This document shows, piece after piece, positions 38,250-50,110 of a stretch of DNA of 64,000 bases (positions within the stretch are counted from its first letter, which is position 1; each line of letters starts with the position of its first letter). A program made the position numbers and the translations under genes. The stretch is from Typhlomys cinereus (lineage: Eukaryota > Chordata > Mammalia > Rodentia > Platacanthomyidae), in the NCBI GenBank assembly GCA_023101885.1, contig JALPQD010000388.1, forward strand, positions 451,001 to 515,000, read 5' to 3'. A model generated the notes under the pieces. That model had not been told where the DNA came from, did not search any database, and saw only the letters and a program-made list of their open reading frames with translations.

Positions 38250-38391
38250 TTTTTATTAAAAATGTAATTATACATTTTAAAATTTTTTTACCAGTTCCCT
38301 CCCTCCCCCTGAACCCTCTCCTCTCCCTCCTCTCCCTCCCCATCCCCAGTGCCTCCCCCCCAATTCCCAGAGAGTCCTTTATTGTGTACGC
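38250..38391 (-). mobile_element. L1 3' end (3' UTR purine tract and poly-A), minus strand
   Basis: The + strand begins T-rich, then a C-rich run (ccctccctccccctgaaccc), gtgcctcccccccaattccc and gagtcctttattgtgtacgc. This is the reverse of the L1 3' UTR end also seen at 46500-46687 and 60832-60990. It is the 3' half of one 5'-inverted insertion. Confidence 0.88.
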
Positions 38392-39714
38392 TTAACTGGC
38401 AAAAATCCACAATACAAACAACGACAAATGCTGGAGAGGATGTGGAGAGAAGGAAACTCTCGTACATTGCTGGTGGGAATGCAGGCTCATACAGCCACTC
38501 TGGCGAGCCGTCTGGAGATTCTTAAAGAAATTAAAGATTGAAATGCCATATGACCCTGCTATCCCACTTTTGGGAATAACCCCCCATGCAGCAGAGGTTC
38601 GCCTCGATAGCACAAGCTTGACCATGTTTGTAGCAGCACTGTTTACAATAGCAAAGTCATGGAATCAACCTAAATGTCCAACAGTTGACGAGTGGATAAG
38701 GAAACAGTGGTACATCTATACAATGGAGTACTACTCAGCCATCAAAAATGATGAATTACTGGAATTTGCTGGGAAATGGATGTCATTAGAAACAATTATA
38801 TTAAGTGAAGTATCCCAAACCCAGAAAATTAAGCGCCGTATGTACTCCCTAATAGGTAGCTCCTAGTACCAAACTCACCCAGCCCACATTGAGACACTCA
38901 AAAGTAAACCTATGTAACACAGTAATTGCAAGGATTATGAACAAGAGGTAGGAGGGCCACACCAGAAACAAGGAGAGAGGGGACCATGTTACAGCAAAGA
39001 AAATAGGCCTCTATCAAGGTCTGCAAGTAAGTAATGAGAAACTGGTTAAGTTCACAGACATTCTTTCCTGATCTCACCAGAAGGGGAGGGTATATAGTCT
39101 AACAGATAAAAAGTAATCATTTTGCAAATGGGTGATGGACCCCTCCCTCACTGAGGTTTCCTACTTTTATTACATCTACCCTTGAATGTGCTATTATAAC
39201 AAGACTCCAGTTTAACAGCTTTTTGTCTCTGGCCAGGGGGTGACATACAGTGCCCAGCAGGATGGAGTGAAGGGCATTGCAGGAGCAGCAAAACTGCAAA
39301 AGAAAATCAACAAACCACAATCCAGAACTTCAGAGACTCTATATCAATCACATAGAACTAGGCCAGCCTAATCTCTTCCTATCCTGGAGCTCAGGGGCAT
39401 TTGCGGAAGAGGGGGTGGTAAGATTGTAAGAGCAAAAGGATGGGAGGAACAACAATTTGCAAGATTCTCAATAATAGTTGGGGCCAAAGCAATCATAATG
39501 GGACTTTGCATGCCCTGCGCAATGTCCAGCGCATTGTTGCCCTCATAAAGTCTAGCATCTGTTAAGGGCACCAAGATCCCTGGAGGCAAGGGATTGACAG
39601 CCATAGTAGTGCTCCTATGCTTAAGGGGAACAAGAGAAAGGGCTTATGGAAATGCCACTGGGTCCTTATATGTCATCGGAGAGGAGGACCCAGTGGAGAG
39701 TCAGGCGTACGCAA
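38392..39714 (+). mobile_element. L1 ORF2 3' end plus 3' UTR, inverted 5' part
   Basis: A frame from about 38395 to a stop at 38864-38866 encodes the end of LINE-1 ORF2p without stops, including the motifs [40 protein letters not shown] and a MYSLIGSS terminus. The ORF2 reverse transcriptase and endonuclease are absent. The 3' UTR follows to about 39714. Its last bases (gcgtacgcaat) match the first bases of the reversed 3' half, so both parts come from one L1 that was inverted during insertion. It cannot make active protein. Confidence 0.9.
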
Positions 39715-39722
39715 TAATACAT
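39715..39722 (+). repeat. Right target-site duplication of the L1
   Basis: The octamer taatacat repeats the left flank at 38242-38249 and is followed by unrelated sequence (attttcaatg). Confidence 0.75.
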
Positions 39723-41729
39723 ATTTTCAATGCACTAAAAATTTTGGAATCACATGGGATAAAAAGATTTTTTTAGATACTCACTGGGGTAAGGAAGGAA
39801 ACACTATTACTGCTTTCCAACCATACAGCAATGCATATTAATAGAGAAAGTGGTACCTAAAAACTATTGGGCAAAGGCAAAGTAGGAGAACAATAGATGC
39901 TCCCTTTTACTTTCTTCTGAGTTTGCATTTCTCTGTCCTGATTTCTATTTCTAAGAATATTGTGTCTTTGGATGTCATTCGTATTCTCTTTCTATTCTAT
40001 GACTATAACCACTTTTCAAGGATAAGATGATAACTCTCAACCACAGAAATGTAATGTTTTCCCCAGTGAAATCAGCAATGGTCCTCAGTCAGCAAAAGAG
40101 GGATTGAGAGCAAGTGAGGCACACAGGCAGTCAGTGTACAAATGAATGTGGATTTCCAAAGTGCTATGATAAGGTTCCTTCCTGCCCAGCAAGAAGGCTG
40201 GAACACTGCTGCCACGACCGTGGATGGCAAAGAGGATGTGGAGCTGCTTGCACGGTGGCTGTTGGATGGGTGTGCATCGCAGTGAAGACTGATCCCCAAA
40301 ATACACATACATTCTTCCAGAATATCTGAAGGAGTGAGCAAGATAGCAGAGCAGAAGTGTAATGTACATAAAAATATAATAAATGGAATGTTTATACATA
40401 GTTGGATACAAAATTGGGCAGTAGAGTATAGAGTTTCCTAGGATAGACTCCATGATATCCATGATAAATGCCAGTTGCAATAGTTGTTGAGTTGTAAAAG
40501 AACTGCTAAGGGGCTATTGAAAAAGGCAGAGTGGCACAGCCTGGTGTCCAAAGTGGATTCCATTCCCCCACAAAGCAAATTTGTTGTGTACTTCATTGTA
40601 CCCTTGTTCTGTGTAGTTTGTGCATATGAACAGCTCAACTTTTGATAAAGAATGATGAAAATGGACAGAGCACTCCACTGAGGATGCATCCTTTAGGGGC
40701 TTTGGAGAGACAAGACACATGCTTCTAAATGCCAAACTTCTATAGCTATGTAGTTGAAGCAGAGAAACTCCTGGGAAGGGCTATTGAAATGAAAGAAAAT
40801 CCAGCTGTGAGTTCTAGTGTTGACAGGCATTAGCTGATACATTAGCTGAAGGTTGGACATAAGTATTCTGAGTAAGTTTGGGTTTGTGAAACTTCTTAAT
40901 ATAATCCATTGATGAAAAACACCTGCCTTAAATTTAATATATTTTTCCAGGCTGATGAGAATTTTGAAAGAGTGAGCTTCCCATGCCCACAGGCCATAAG
41001 GCATGGAGCTAAAGTCTGTTGACACTAGGGAGATATTCAAACACCTAAGTGGGCAATATGTATGCTCCAATGAAGGTATGGGGCACAACCAAGCATATAA
41101 ATACACATAAGTACCTGTACTAACATCTTAGCGCTATATGCTCCCAGTCTCTATAGGGAAACCGATCCTCGTGGAAGATGTTTAATGAGTACTCCAGACA
41201 ATACATGCTGAGAAAGAAAGGATGAATGCTTTTAATACTTCATAGAAAGGAAATGATCCATGGCTATTTATGATGCTTTCCTAGAAGAATTAGAAATAGA
41301 ACTGTATTGTCAATGTAATTAGAGTGTTCATGTATATGACATCATCTCTATCTTGAAATCTTCCTTCCAAATACAAATATTGTTGCAAAAATGGATAAAC
41401 TTTACTGTTTTGCTTAGGATAATAGAGCAGTTACTTTTTGAACATTAAACAAATAAGAGCTTATAAAATCCATGGAAATCCAAGCATCCGAGATAATAAA
41501 CCTCAGAGTGTTGATCTAATGTATAAATATGTATATTAATAATTCATTAAAATTTTAAAAGTAGAAAACTTTTATAACTTTTAAACACAGTTATAATGTA
41601 AAAAGGAGGAACTAAATAACAATAGAGCAGAAAGGACTTTCAGAAGAAAGAAAAAGAAAACAGGAAGTTGTTCTATAAATATGTGTTACAGTATGTGGGT
41701 ATGAGTGTGTGGATGTTTATGAGTCCAAA
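39723..41729. other. Intron stretch, no named repeat
   Basis: No element was identified with confidence. Two open frames of 131 and 137 codons run on the minus strand at 40085-40480 and 40693-41106, but neither shows a domain and composition is ordinary. An old rodent-specific repeat is possible. Confidence 0.35.
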
Positions 41730-42032
41730 AGAGTGTGTGTGTATGTGTGTATGTGTGTGTGTATGTGTGTACTCATCTGTACACAAGTCCATGAAATCCA
41801 CAGGAGAACCCCTGGCAGGTGTCACTTCTCAATTCACTTTTTTCCTATTCGAGACAGGATCTCATTGGCATAGATCTTACTGTAGCAGGCTAGATAGCTG
41901 ACTAGCAAGTTCTAAAGAACATACTATCTCAGTCTTCCCAGGCCTGAGTTTACAGGCACTTGCATTTTTATGTGGCTATTAAACATTGCACCTAGTTCCC
42001 CATTCTTTTTGCAGAGAGTAGTCTCTCCAATC
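41730..42032 (-). mobile_element. B3/B4-type SINE with GT tract, minus strand
   Basis: Starts with a GT run, then ttcgagacaggatctcattg, gtagcaggctag, ggcctgagtttacaggcact, ttatgtggctattaaacatt and agagtagtctctccaatc. These are reversed blocks of a B3-like SINE. Divergence is high. Confidence 0.7.
41733..41772 (+). repeat. (GT)n with GTAT interruptions
   Basis: Imperfect GT run broken by gtat words. It represents the reversed tail of the adjoining SINE. Confidence 0.9.
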
Positions 42033-44689
42033 CTCTTAGGTATTTTTTTTAATTTTCTATACATATACCCAAATATCTAACGGTGAAAATGAATATAAAC
42101 AGGAGCATTAATTTTTGTACTCATTTCACTGTGGGGTACTTATATATACTTGTCAATCAGTATCAATGTGTATCATGATTTTAATATACAGCAGTACCCG
42201 TTCAGCACATACATTAGAAAATATTTGCCCCATGCTTCATCATTGGACAAGAGGTCCTCTCCAGTGTGATGCTATGCTATACAGTAATGAGACACGGTCT
42301 CATGTTTTAGCAAGATTATTGTAGGAATAATAACAGATTTTTGTCAAGATTAAAATACAATTACATGTATGCAGAGTTACTCTCCAGGGTAGTTTCACTA
42401 AACACACACTGAGAAAGTTCCTTGAATGCTTCCCCCTCCTTGCTCTCACTCACACACACTGGGCAGCAATAGGTATTGCCATTTCTTTAAATCTTGTCAA
42501 TTTATTGGTTTGGAGAGAAGTCAGTGAAATAGTATTTGAGGTGGAATCTAGATTGCAGTATCTTCAGGTTGATTCTTTCAAATTAGGCAAGGTAGTCCCT
42601 TGGAACACTACTCAATTACGTCCTCAGTCCCTCCTCACTGAATTTATGTTATTCCTTGCTTATTTATGTTCCTGACTAGAGGTGTTTTAGGAACATTGCT
42701 GTTCTTAACTCTGGATTCTCAGATTTGCATTTTAAACCATACTCACCTGTTATTATGTAACATATTCTGATCAACCCAAATGTTCCCACAGAGGGGGGAA
42801 AAAGAGAGGAAAAAGCAGTTGATATGAAATAAATGAGATTTTGGCCACAGAAGGATAGGAGTCTCATTACTTATGACCTCAGAAATAATAACAAAAAATG
42901 GACCATCAGTTGCAGGAGAGCCTGGTAGTAAATAGTGGGATTGTTTTGAACCTGCTTGCTGAGAAACTCGATGCTGTAGTGATTCCTAGTATAGTTAGCA
43001 GGTGCCTGGTGTAATTCATCCTCCTGGAGTACACAGAATCATAGATACACCCAATACACCCAACCGTGTAACACAGGACGTAAGGAAAACTTAATGAAGA
43101 AGGAGTTGGCCTCAGTTTAACTTATAATGGGAAAAAAACAAAAGCTCTAATTCCTCAGCCTGTTTGCCCACGTGTTCTAATTTCTGGGACAACTGACATA
43201 TTTAATTCCAAAATGACTTGTGAGGAAAATTTCATATGCATTTCTAGACATATATTTGTGCTTATGCAGATACTTTTAAGTCACTAGTAAAATACATCAA
43301 GCATCTGTTGAGAAAAAAGTAGAGAAGAAGGAAATAGTTCCCTGATTTTTCATCACTTCATAATTCTGGTATTTAAAGGTTTTTATTTTTAAATATAAAG
43401 ATGGAGTTTTGTTTACATTCTGATGGTATCTAGTTTATTAATTTATATTCATTTGCCTCAACTTTGAATTTTATACTAGCATTAAGGAAAGTAATTTTTA
43501 ACATGTAACTGATCTGTTTTAAGATGCTATTCAAGCTCCTAGGCTACCTCTCCAGTTTTCACATTCATAAAGGAGCATTTTGTCTGCACCCCACGCATAC
43601 ACAGAGATAAATTAGTAACTTTCCATCTATCTACAGTCTATTCCCTGAGACAAAAACTAACCAATGAAGGAAGGAAACCTATTCACCAGCTAATGGGAAA
43701 TCTCATATGTGATCTCTGTGTCCCTGCAGATAATATTGCTTTTCATGCAATTTAAAGACAATTAAAAAGACATTTGGTTTACTTGTTGCTTTCTTTCAAA
43801 GTCTACACTTTGTCTTATTTCTGACAAAGTCCTGCTGAGTCCCAAAACAAACAATATATATTCATGAGTTCACAGAATTCCAGCATAGTTGTTAAGAGGA
43901 TGCTATGGGAAATCATCACAGAGCCCAGTTGTAGCAGGATTGCCTTGGACCGTAGTTTATATTTGGTACCAGTTAATCTGCTACAACTCTTGAAAATGAC
44001 AAGAAGCAACTGGCACTCGCAGATCACCTTATTTTTCTCAATACAGGGAAACCATTTGTTACTGGGCATATGGCCTTGGCTTCAGTGCTTCCTATACATG
44101 TCTGTCATCACACTAATTGAAACAGCAAAAACAAATGCTTTTATGTGAGTTCTTGAACTCTCGGGCTTCATGCATTCCCATAAACCACATACTTCAAAAC
44201 TGGATATTATGGTTTGAGATTTTATGATGAAAGGGGAAAAGGACCATGGGCCATCCTGATTGGTAGGATGAATTAGGCGAAGGAATTGCTACTGACATCA
44301 TTTTGCTTTCCTCACATGATGGCATTGCTATTTGGTGTTAGTTAATCTAGGCATAAACACCTACAGGTTCGTTTTACAGGCGTAGTTAATATAAATGTTT
44401 AAATAATTTCATAAAGCATGAAACCATGCATGAGCATTGCAAAAGAAAAAAAAAGAAAATTTCATATTGGAAACAACTTACCCAGAAGGCCCAGTTTTAA
44501 TGACTAATCATGGCCTGTGTCTTTTTTCCTGTCTTTTGGTTAGATTGAATCATACTAAAAGAGGTAGGTTCCGTGTATAAATTATAAACCCTACATAGTT
44601 TTAAGCTTCATGTGTTATTTTCTCACATCATGTTGTTGCTTTCAGAGTCTCAAACTTTAAACTGTAAGCGTTCTAATTAATGTTTGAAA
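42033..44689. other. Intron stretch, no named repeat
   Basis: I see no mobile element or gene here. The sequence is AT-rich and ordinary. Confidence 0.4.
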
Positions 44690-44835
44690 GTAATTTGCTT
44701 GCCTTCTGCCATTGGATATCTAGGTGATGTCTTTTTAATTGGTTATAATAAATAATATTGTGATGATTTTCAGTTACATTTTTGTGATCTGGACAGATAT
44801 ATGTGGGTGTGAGTTATACCCTGTAGCAAAGCAAT
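44690..44835 (-). mobile_element. Old L1M/HAL1-type fragment, minus strand
   Basis: The + strand shows attggatatctaggtgatgt, taataaataatattgtgatg and tttttgtgatctgg, in the order of reversed L1M or HAL1 3' ORF2 sequence (attggacatttaggttgttt, ataaataatgctgcaatgaa). It is heavily mutated and the ends are uncertain. Confidence 0.5.
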
Positions 44836-45589
44836 TAAAGAATTGTAACAAAGCTTTTTAATCTGTACACTTATTATATGCTAACAAAAAAAAGTTTGAA
44901 AACACATTGCTAGAATAAAAAAGTCTGAGTTAGGGTATCTATTATAAAATGTCAGGTGAAATTTCAAATTTACTCTCTAACCTTTTCTAATTCCATCCAT
45001 ATTTATACCTGAGTATTTATTTCACTAGACACACTAGTGTTGCCATTTAGTGCATCTTAATCTATGCTAACATTGTGAAAATAGGTCTCCAGTTTTGAAC
45101 TTGTCTATCTGCTTATAATGCAGCTCATTTGCTATATTTCATTTGCTCTATTTTATCTATCGTTCATATTCAGCATAAACTTCTGTCTTTGGGGGATATT
45201 TCACTCTCCCTTCCCTAAGAATTTTTTAAATTAATGGAATTTTGCTTTATGTATTGTTAGGTTGTCTTTTAATGTTCCTGAATGAGTTCCACTTATCCTG
45301 GTAGCAACCAGTATGTCAGTTCCATTACTGCTGCTCCCTAGGGTGATTTCTTGTTCTCTCGAGGAGAAGTTTACTTTAGAACTCTATGTATAAACTGCTA
45401 GACTTAGCTCTTTTAGATGCTGACCGTAAAATCTTCCTCATAGGGCTGGCTAAGGAATCAAGGTCCCATCCACACACAGCTGATCAGGAACTTTTTAGTT
45501 ATACACGATAAAAAGATCAGAATCAGAGCTAAACTGGTAGTGTAAACAAAAGAGCATGTGTACCCTGTTTCTAGTAAAGTGTCCTTCAA

Positions 45590-45680
45590 ACTGGAAACTT
45601 TCAGAATTAGAACCTACCCTGCCTTAGTTTCTTTATCTGTTCAATAAAGGTAATCAAAGCTCATACTTTATAGTTTTATT
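45590..45680 (+). mobile_element. MIR fragment
   Basis: The block ctgccttagtttctttatct gttcaataaaggtaatcaa matches the MIR 3' core (gcctcagtttcctcatctgt, aaatggggataat). Old and short. Confidence 0.55.
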
Positions 45681-46039
45681 CCATCTTTTAAAAATTCTTT
45701 TGGATTTTTCAGGATTTCAGATGAACTAGCTATCTCATAAATAGACCGCCAGTCCGTGTGGATGTCAGAGAGAGGCTGACAGTTTGAAAGAAGGAGCAGT
45801 GATGGGTGAAAGATAGAGAGATGCTTAGCATCCTCCATCCTTCTTTGCCCCTTCCTCCATAAATGTCTGCTTGAGTCTTCAGTTCAAACAACAGATGTTT
45901 AACTTTTCTTTACATACTTCTTCTATTAAATCTAAGGCTTAGTTAGATAAGGGAAAAACCTCATTCCTGCCCATTAAGTCCATGTGTAGATAGTAAGGGA
46001 AAACACCTCATTTAGAATAAGGGTGGCTTGTAACAAAAT

Positions 46040-46687
46040 TCTCTTGGTTGGCTCCTGGTTCTCATTGCAAGAAGATTACCACTCAGAAAGGATCTTACAA
46101 CAAACCATAATTCAGAGCACCAGAGACCCTGCATTCATCACCTGGAATCAGACCAGCCAAACCTCTCCCCATCCTAAAGCTCAGGGAAACTTGAGGAACA
46201 GGGGGCGGCAAGATAGTAAGAGCCTAAAGATGGGGAGCAGCAATGATACACAAGATACTCCACACAAGTTAGGGCTGCAGTAGCCATAATGGGACTTTGC
46301 ATGACTTGTGCAATGACTGACATGTCAACCCCCCAAAGTCTAGCATGGATCACAGGCAGTAGGATCCTTAGAGGCAAGGGATTAACAGTCACAATAGTGT
46401 TCCCACACTAAGGGGAACACAAGAAAGGGCTCTGGGCAATGCTACTGAGTCCTTACACCTCATTAGAGTGGAGGACTTAGAGGGAAGTTTGACATTCACA
46501 CTAAAGGATGCTCCAGGGATTGGGGGGGAGAGGGGAGCATTGGGAGAAAGGGAGGGAGGGGGATGAAAGGAAGGGGAAAAGAGGGGGAAGGTGCAAGGGG
46601 GTCTGGGGAGGGGTAGAAGGAGGGAGGGGACCAGAGTACCTATTAAGCTTGTATGATGGGGAAAAAATAAATATTTTTTTAAAAAAG
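46040..46687 (+). mobile_element. L1 3' UTR with G-rich tract and poly-A, 5' truncated
   Basis: From about 46040 it aligns by eye with the 3' UTR of the L1 at 39260-39714 (aacaaaccataattcagagc, ataatgggactttgcatgac, aagtctagcatggatcacag, ttagaggcaagggattaaca). It continues through a G-rich tract and ends with aaaaaataaat and poly-A near 46687. No ORF2 is present. The target duplication is not clear. Confidence 0.87.
46522..46633 (+). repeat. G-rich polypurine tract of L1 3' UTR
   Basis: Nearly pure purine with many runs of three or more G. The interval 46532-46562 has four or more G runs separated by 1-6 bases, the canonical spacing for a G-quadruplex. It is a known feature of L1 3' UTRs in mammals. 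Confidence 0.9.
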
Positions 46688-48306
46688 GTTAGTGTGAGTC
46701 AGAGAAGGCATAGTTTAAACCCAAGTTATAGGCTCCATTTTATAAAATGCAAATAATAAAATTCACATTTTTTATTGTGTTTGGTGGCCCTTATATTCAG
46801 GTAAATAAATCCTCATCTAAGCAATTAATTAGAATGTTTTCATAGCAAAATCTACTTTGCAGTCACTAATAGATTGCAAGGTGATTTCACATGAATAAAC
46901 TAAACTGGATTAATCTATGTTTGAACTAACAGAAAAGCAAGTAGCTTATCACCTAGAAGCATGGCTTTGAGAAGGAATGACATCTTGGAAGGAAACATTG
47001 GGAAAATCATGAAAGGTCATATTAATCATATAGCAACAAATCTGTAAACTAAGAAATAGATTAGGTAAAAATCCATCACCACTCTCACAAGAGACATCAA
47101 GATCAGCCAGTAGGACCCCATTCTCTTGTTTTAAGGCTTGTGGGAAAAGCCAGTAGTAATGACAAAGGCAGTAATACATGGTTTAGAACAGAGAAAAGAA
47201 ATGCTGGAATTGACAACTGAAATCAGCAGCTATTGCTCTGGGTATAAATTGGGGAACAAAGCTGAAAGGAGAAATGATATCACCAGGCTAGCAGCTCTGT
47301 GCGTCTTCCACTCCCCCACAAATTTGGCTCTGACTCCTGTCAGCTCCACCACCCACATCTTCTCAGCTATGTAACCTAGATTTGTATCCTGGCACTTCTC
47401 TGCACACTCTACCCCCACGCAGACACTCTTCATTCCATCAGTGACAGTAGCCATGTGCTGAGCACGCGGAGGGTGATTTCCTGGGGGCGGCCATTGGGAA
47501 TGGTTGGCATGGTTTTCCTTTCAGATCACAGAGGAAGATTAGGGATGCGGGTAGTTTACTGGTTACTAATCTACCTGTAAAATGTCTACATATAAAAGCC
47601 ATTAGAAGAACAGCAATCCTGTGAAGAACTTGATTGTCAGAAACACAACTGAGTGGGAGGATGATTAGCAGGCTCAGGGCTATAAGTAGATTTATTTTTA
47701 ATTCTGCTTGGGATGCCATTGGGCAGGACAGAAATACGTGAACGTGCCTTCACAGAAACATGAAGAACAAATTGATAAGAGTTCAAGTACTATCATGGAG
47801 ATATCCCCAGAACTTTTCTAGAGAGAACCAAAAGGCATGTGGAGGTTGACTGTGGCCAGATTGTAGCCATGACTGTTGAAGAACCTGTACAAATAAACAT
47901 CACTAAGCAGTGTCTTCAGGTTGAAACCAACAACTGACTCTGGCTAATTTAATTGAAGGGGAGACTCTCTCAGAGCATAACTAGTGTTCATCCCAACAAC
48001 ATGGGTAAAATCCTGTCTAGCAAAGGGCTAGAAATAGAATCCTAACCCCCATTGGATGAGAATATGAATAACAATGTGCCAAAAGCCAGCAGTTTGTCTG
48101 TCTTGGTCTAGTTTGCATATTTCTACCTGAAAGGTGAAATTCCCAATGGGAAATGCTTCACACCAGGCTGGTGAAAGGACCCTGCTAAGTGCAATGAAAT
48201 TATACTTACTCCTTTGATTCCGACAGGGAGATAATGTTTGTAAATATCCCATGGAGCTTCCTTTTCCCTAAGAAAGAGATAGTTCCTTAGAAGGCTCTTT
48301 GAGTAT

Positions 48307-48370
<64 letters not shown>

Positions 48371-48844
48371 GAGTGGGCAGAGAAAAGTGGTAAGCAAATT
48401 TATTGTAGAAAAAACAGTGGTATTAGGAAATAATCATATATACAAAGCTCATTTTGAATGACATTATGAAGTATTCAGTTGTCAGGCCATGCAGAAATTA
48501 ATAGAGATGGCATATTCTTTTCTTTAGAATATGCTTTAAGGATGTAACAAGTAATGAAAGACACCAAAAAATTTCTAAGGGGCAGTTGGAGATTGATTAT
48601 GGCCTATCTGCCAACCTTGTCTTCTCTGTGTCTGGACTCATAAAACTGTGTTTGAGGCAAAATGGTGGCAGCGGCGTGGACCACAGGCAAGGATATTTAG
48701 ATCTGTGATCATGAGTCATGTCACCTCTCTCCATGAGCCCTGGGGCCCAGCTGTGATGTATAAATCTGATGACTGTTACAGCTGAAGCTTTAGTTGGTAA
48801 AAATGCAGAGAAGGCACATGCAGCTTGTTTGTAAAGTTGAGTTT
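46688..48844. other. Intron stretch, mostly unassigned
   Basis: No element was named apart from the GA microsatellite at 48309. No protein motif was seen. Confidence 0.4.
48309..48371 (+). repeat. (GA)n microsatellite
   Basis: About 30 GA units with an aagag break. A pure purine run on this strand. Confidence 0.95.
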
Positions 48845-49168
48845 CATTTCTTTATAAATTGTTCTTATAAAACACATAACATAAAGGTGACCATCTTAAT
48901 TAGTTCTAACTGTGCAGGTCAGTAGTGTTAAACATATTCAGTGTGATGAAGCAAATCATCCAGAATTATTCTGTCCTACAAGCCTCAAACTCTCTACTCT
49001 CTTTTCCCTCTATTGACAAACCCTGTTTCCATGCATTTGACAGCTTTCAGTTATCTTGCATGCATGGAATCATGCACTGCTTGTCCTCTGCCACTGACTA
49101 AATTATTTCTTTTATCACAGCATCTATAAGGTTCATCGATGGCATAGCATATCAGAATTTCTGCACTT
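48845..49168 (-). mobile_element. L1M fragment, part 1, minus strand
   Basis: The + strand reads ttgttcttataaaacacata acataaaggtgaccatctta, cagtagtgttaaacatattc, gcatgcatggaatcatgcac and aaggttcatcgatgg. These match reversed L1 3' UTR and 3' ORF2 sequence of old mammalian L1M elements. The element continues at 49495. Confidence 0.8.
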
Positions 49169-49494
49169 TTTTTCCAGGGGACCCAGATAGGCCCTGATTC
49201 ACAATAGTTAAACTTGTATTTTATATTTTAAATTATGATGAAGCAAAGGTGTTATGAATCCATTAGCGTTCATGCTTTAAATTTTAAACTTTTATTCAGT
49301 ACCGAGCAGTTTTGCTTTCTCAACTACAGTCAGATATAAACTTTCTGAACATATTTAATGCATGCCAGGCTAAGCTATGGCATTTGTTAGCTTAGGCATA
49401 TTAAGTATGTTTTGAATTTATGGCATTTTCAACTTATGATGGGCTTATGGGGACATAACCTCATTTTAATTCGAAGAATATCTGTACATATGCA
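49169..49494 (-). mobile_element. Tigger-like (Tc1/mariner) non-autonomous DNA transposon
   Basis: It interrupts the L1M fragment. Its blocks ccaggggacccagata, gctaagctatggcatttgtt agcttaggcatatt, ttttcaacttatgatgggct and tatggggacataacctcatt match a MER2/Tigger-type element (cgacttacgatgggtttatcgg and similar). The exact ends and TA duplication were not fixed. No transposase frame is present. Confidence 0.6.
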
Positions 49495-49695
49495 TGCAAA
49501 TGTGTCTACATAGTCACATTTTCTTTTCTCATTCATCCGTCTGTGGCTATTTGGGTTAATTCAGTTGCTAGGCTATCTCAAATACTGCTGCAGTGAACAT
49601 GGGACTGAAAATCCCTCTGCAACCCTGGTTTCAATTTTCTTGGATATTTACCTCAAAGTGAGATGGCCAGGTCATATGATGATTTTATTTTTAAT
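49495..49695 (-). mobile_element. L1M fragment, part 2, minus strand
   Basis: It resumes the L1 with ctcattcatccgtctgtggc, tatttgggttaattcagttg, ctgctgcagtgaacatggga, and agtgagatggccaggtcata, the reversed 3' end of ORF2. It is interrupted again at 49696 by a SINE. Confidence 0.8.
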
Positions 49696-49711
49696 TTTTT
49701 TAATTTATTCA

Positions 49712-49767
<56 letters not shown>

Positions 49768-49940
49768 ACCACGGGCGAACTTGGGAACCTCCTTGTTTAC
49801 TTTGGCCCGGGATTCACAGGCTAGAAATGCAGGCTGCCCCCGCTTCCGCCTGGCATCTATACGTGGGGTCTAGGATCCGAACTCAGGACCCTCTGCCTGC
49901 AAGGCAGAGGCTTAACCCCTGAACCATCTCTCCAGCCCCC
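49696..49940 (-). mobile_element. B2-type SINE with GT tract, minus strand
   Basis: The + strand has a T-rich start, a GT run, then gcctggcatctatacgtggg, gatccgaactcaggaccctc, tgcctgcaaggcagaggctt and ctgaaccatctctccagccc. It is flanked by gattttatttttaat (49681-49695) and gattctatttttaat (49941-49955), a 15-bp duplication with one mismatch. Its sequence is much less worn than the L1 it landed in. Confidence 0.9.
49716..49764 (+). repeat. (GT)n microsatellite
   Basis: About 24 GT units. It is the reversed tail of the SINE. Confidence 0.95.
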
Positions 49941-49955
49941 GATTCTATTTTTAAT

Positions 49956-50110
49956 ATTTGGAGGAACCTCTAGGCTATTTCCCAAAGTGATTTTATCGTC
50001 TTCATTCTGAACAGCAGTGTGTAGTTGTTCTCATTTGTCATAATTCTCTACTGTTTTCCTGTCTTTTAAATCAAACCAATCCTAGGACATGTGCAGAAGT
50101 AGTGAGTGTC
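49956..50110 (-). mobile_element. L1M fragment, part 3, minus strand
   Basis: After the SINE the L1 continues with atttggaggaacctctaggc, caaagtgattttatcg and attctgaacagcagtgtgta, then attctctactgttttcctgt. The right end is approximate. Confidence 0.7.

Noticed and set aside
38543..38866. 107-codon frame as a host gene
   Set aside because: It is the end of LINE-1 ORF2p, not a host gene, and lacks the catalytic domains.
44210..44340. MaLR LTR start (ttatggtttgagattttatg)
   Set aside because: Only the first twenty or so bases resemble an LTR start and no later blocks or end were found.
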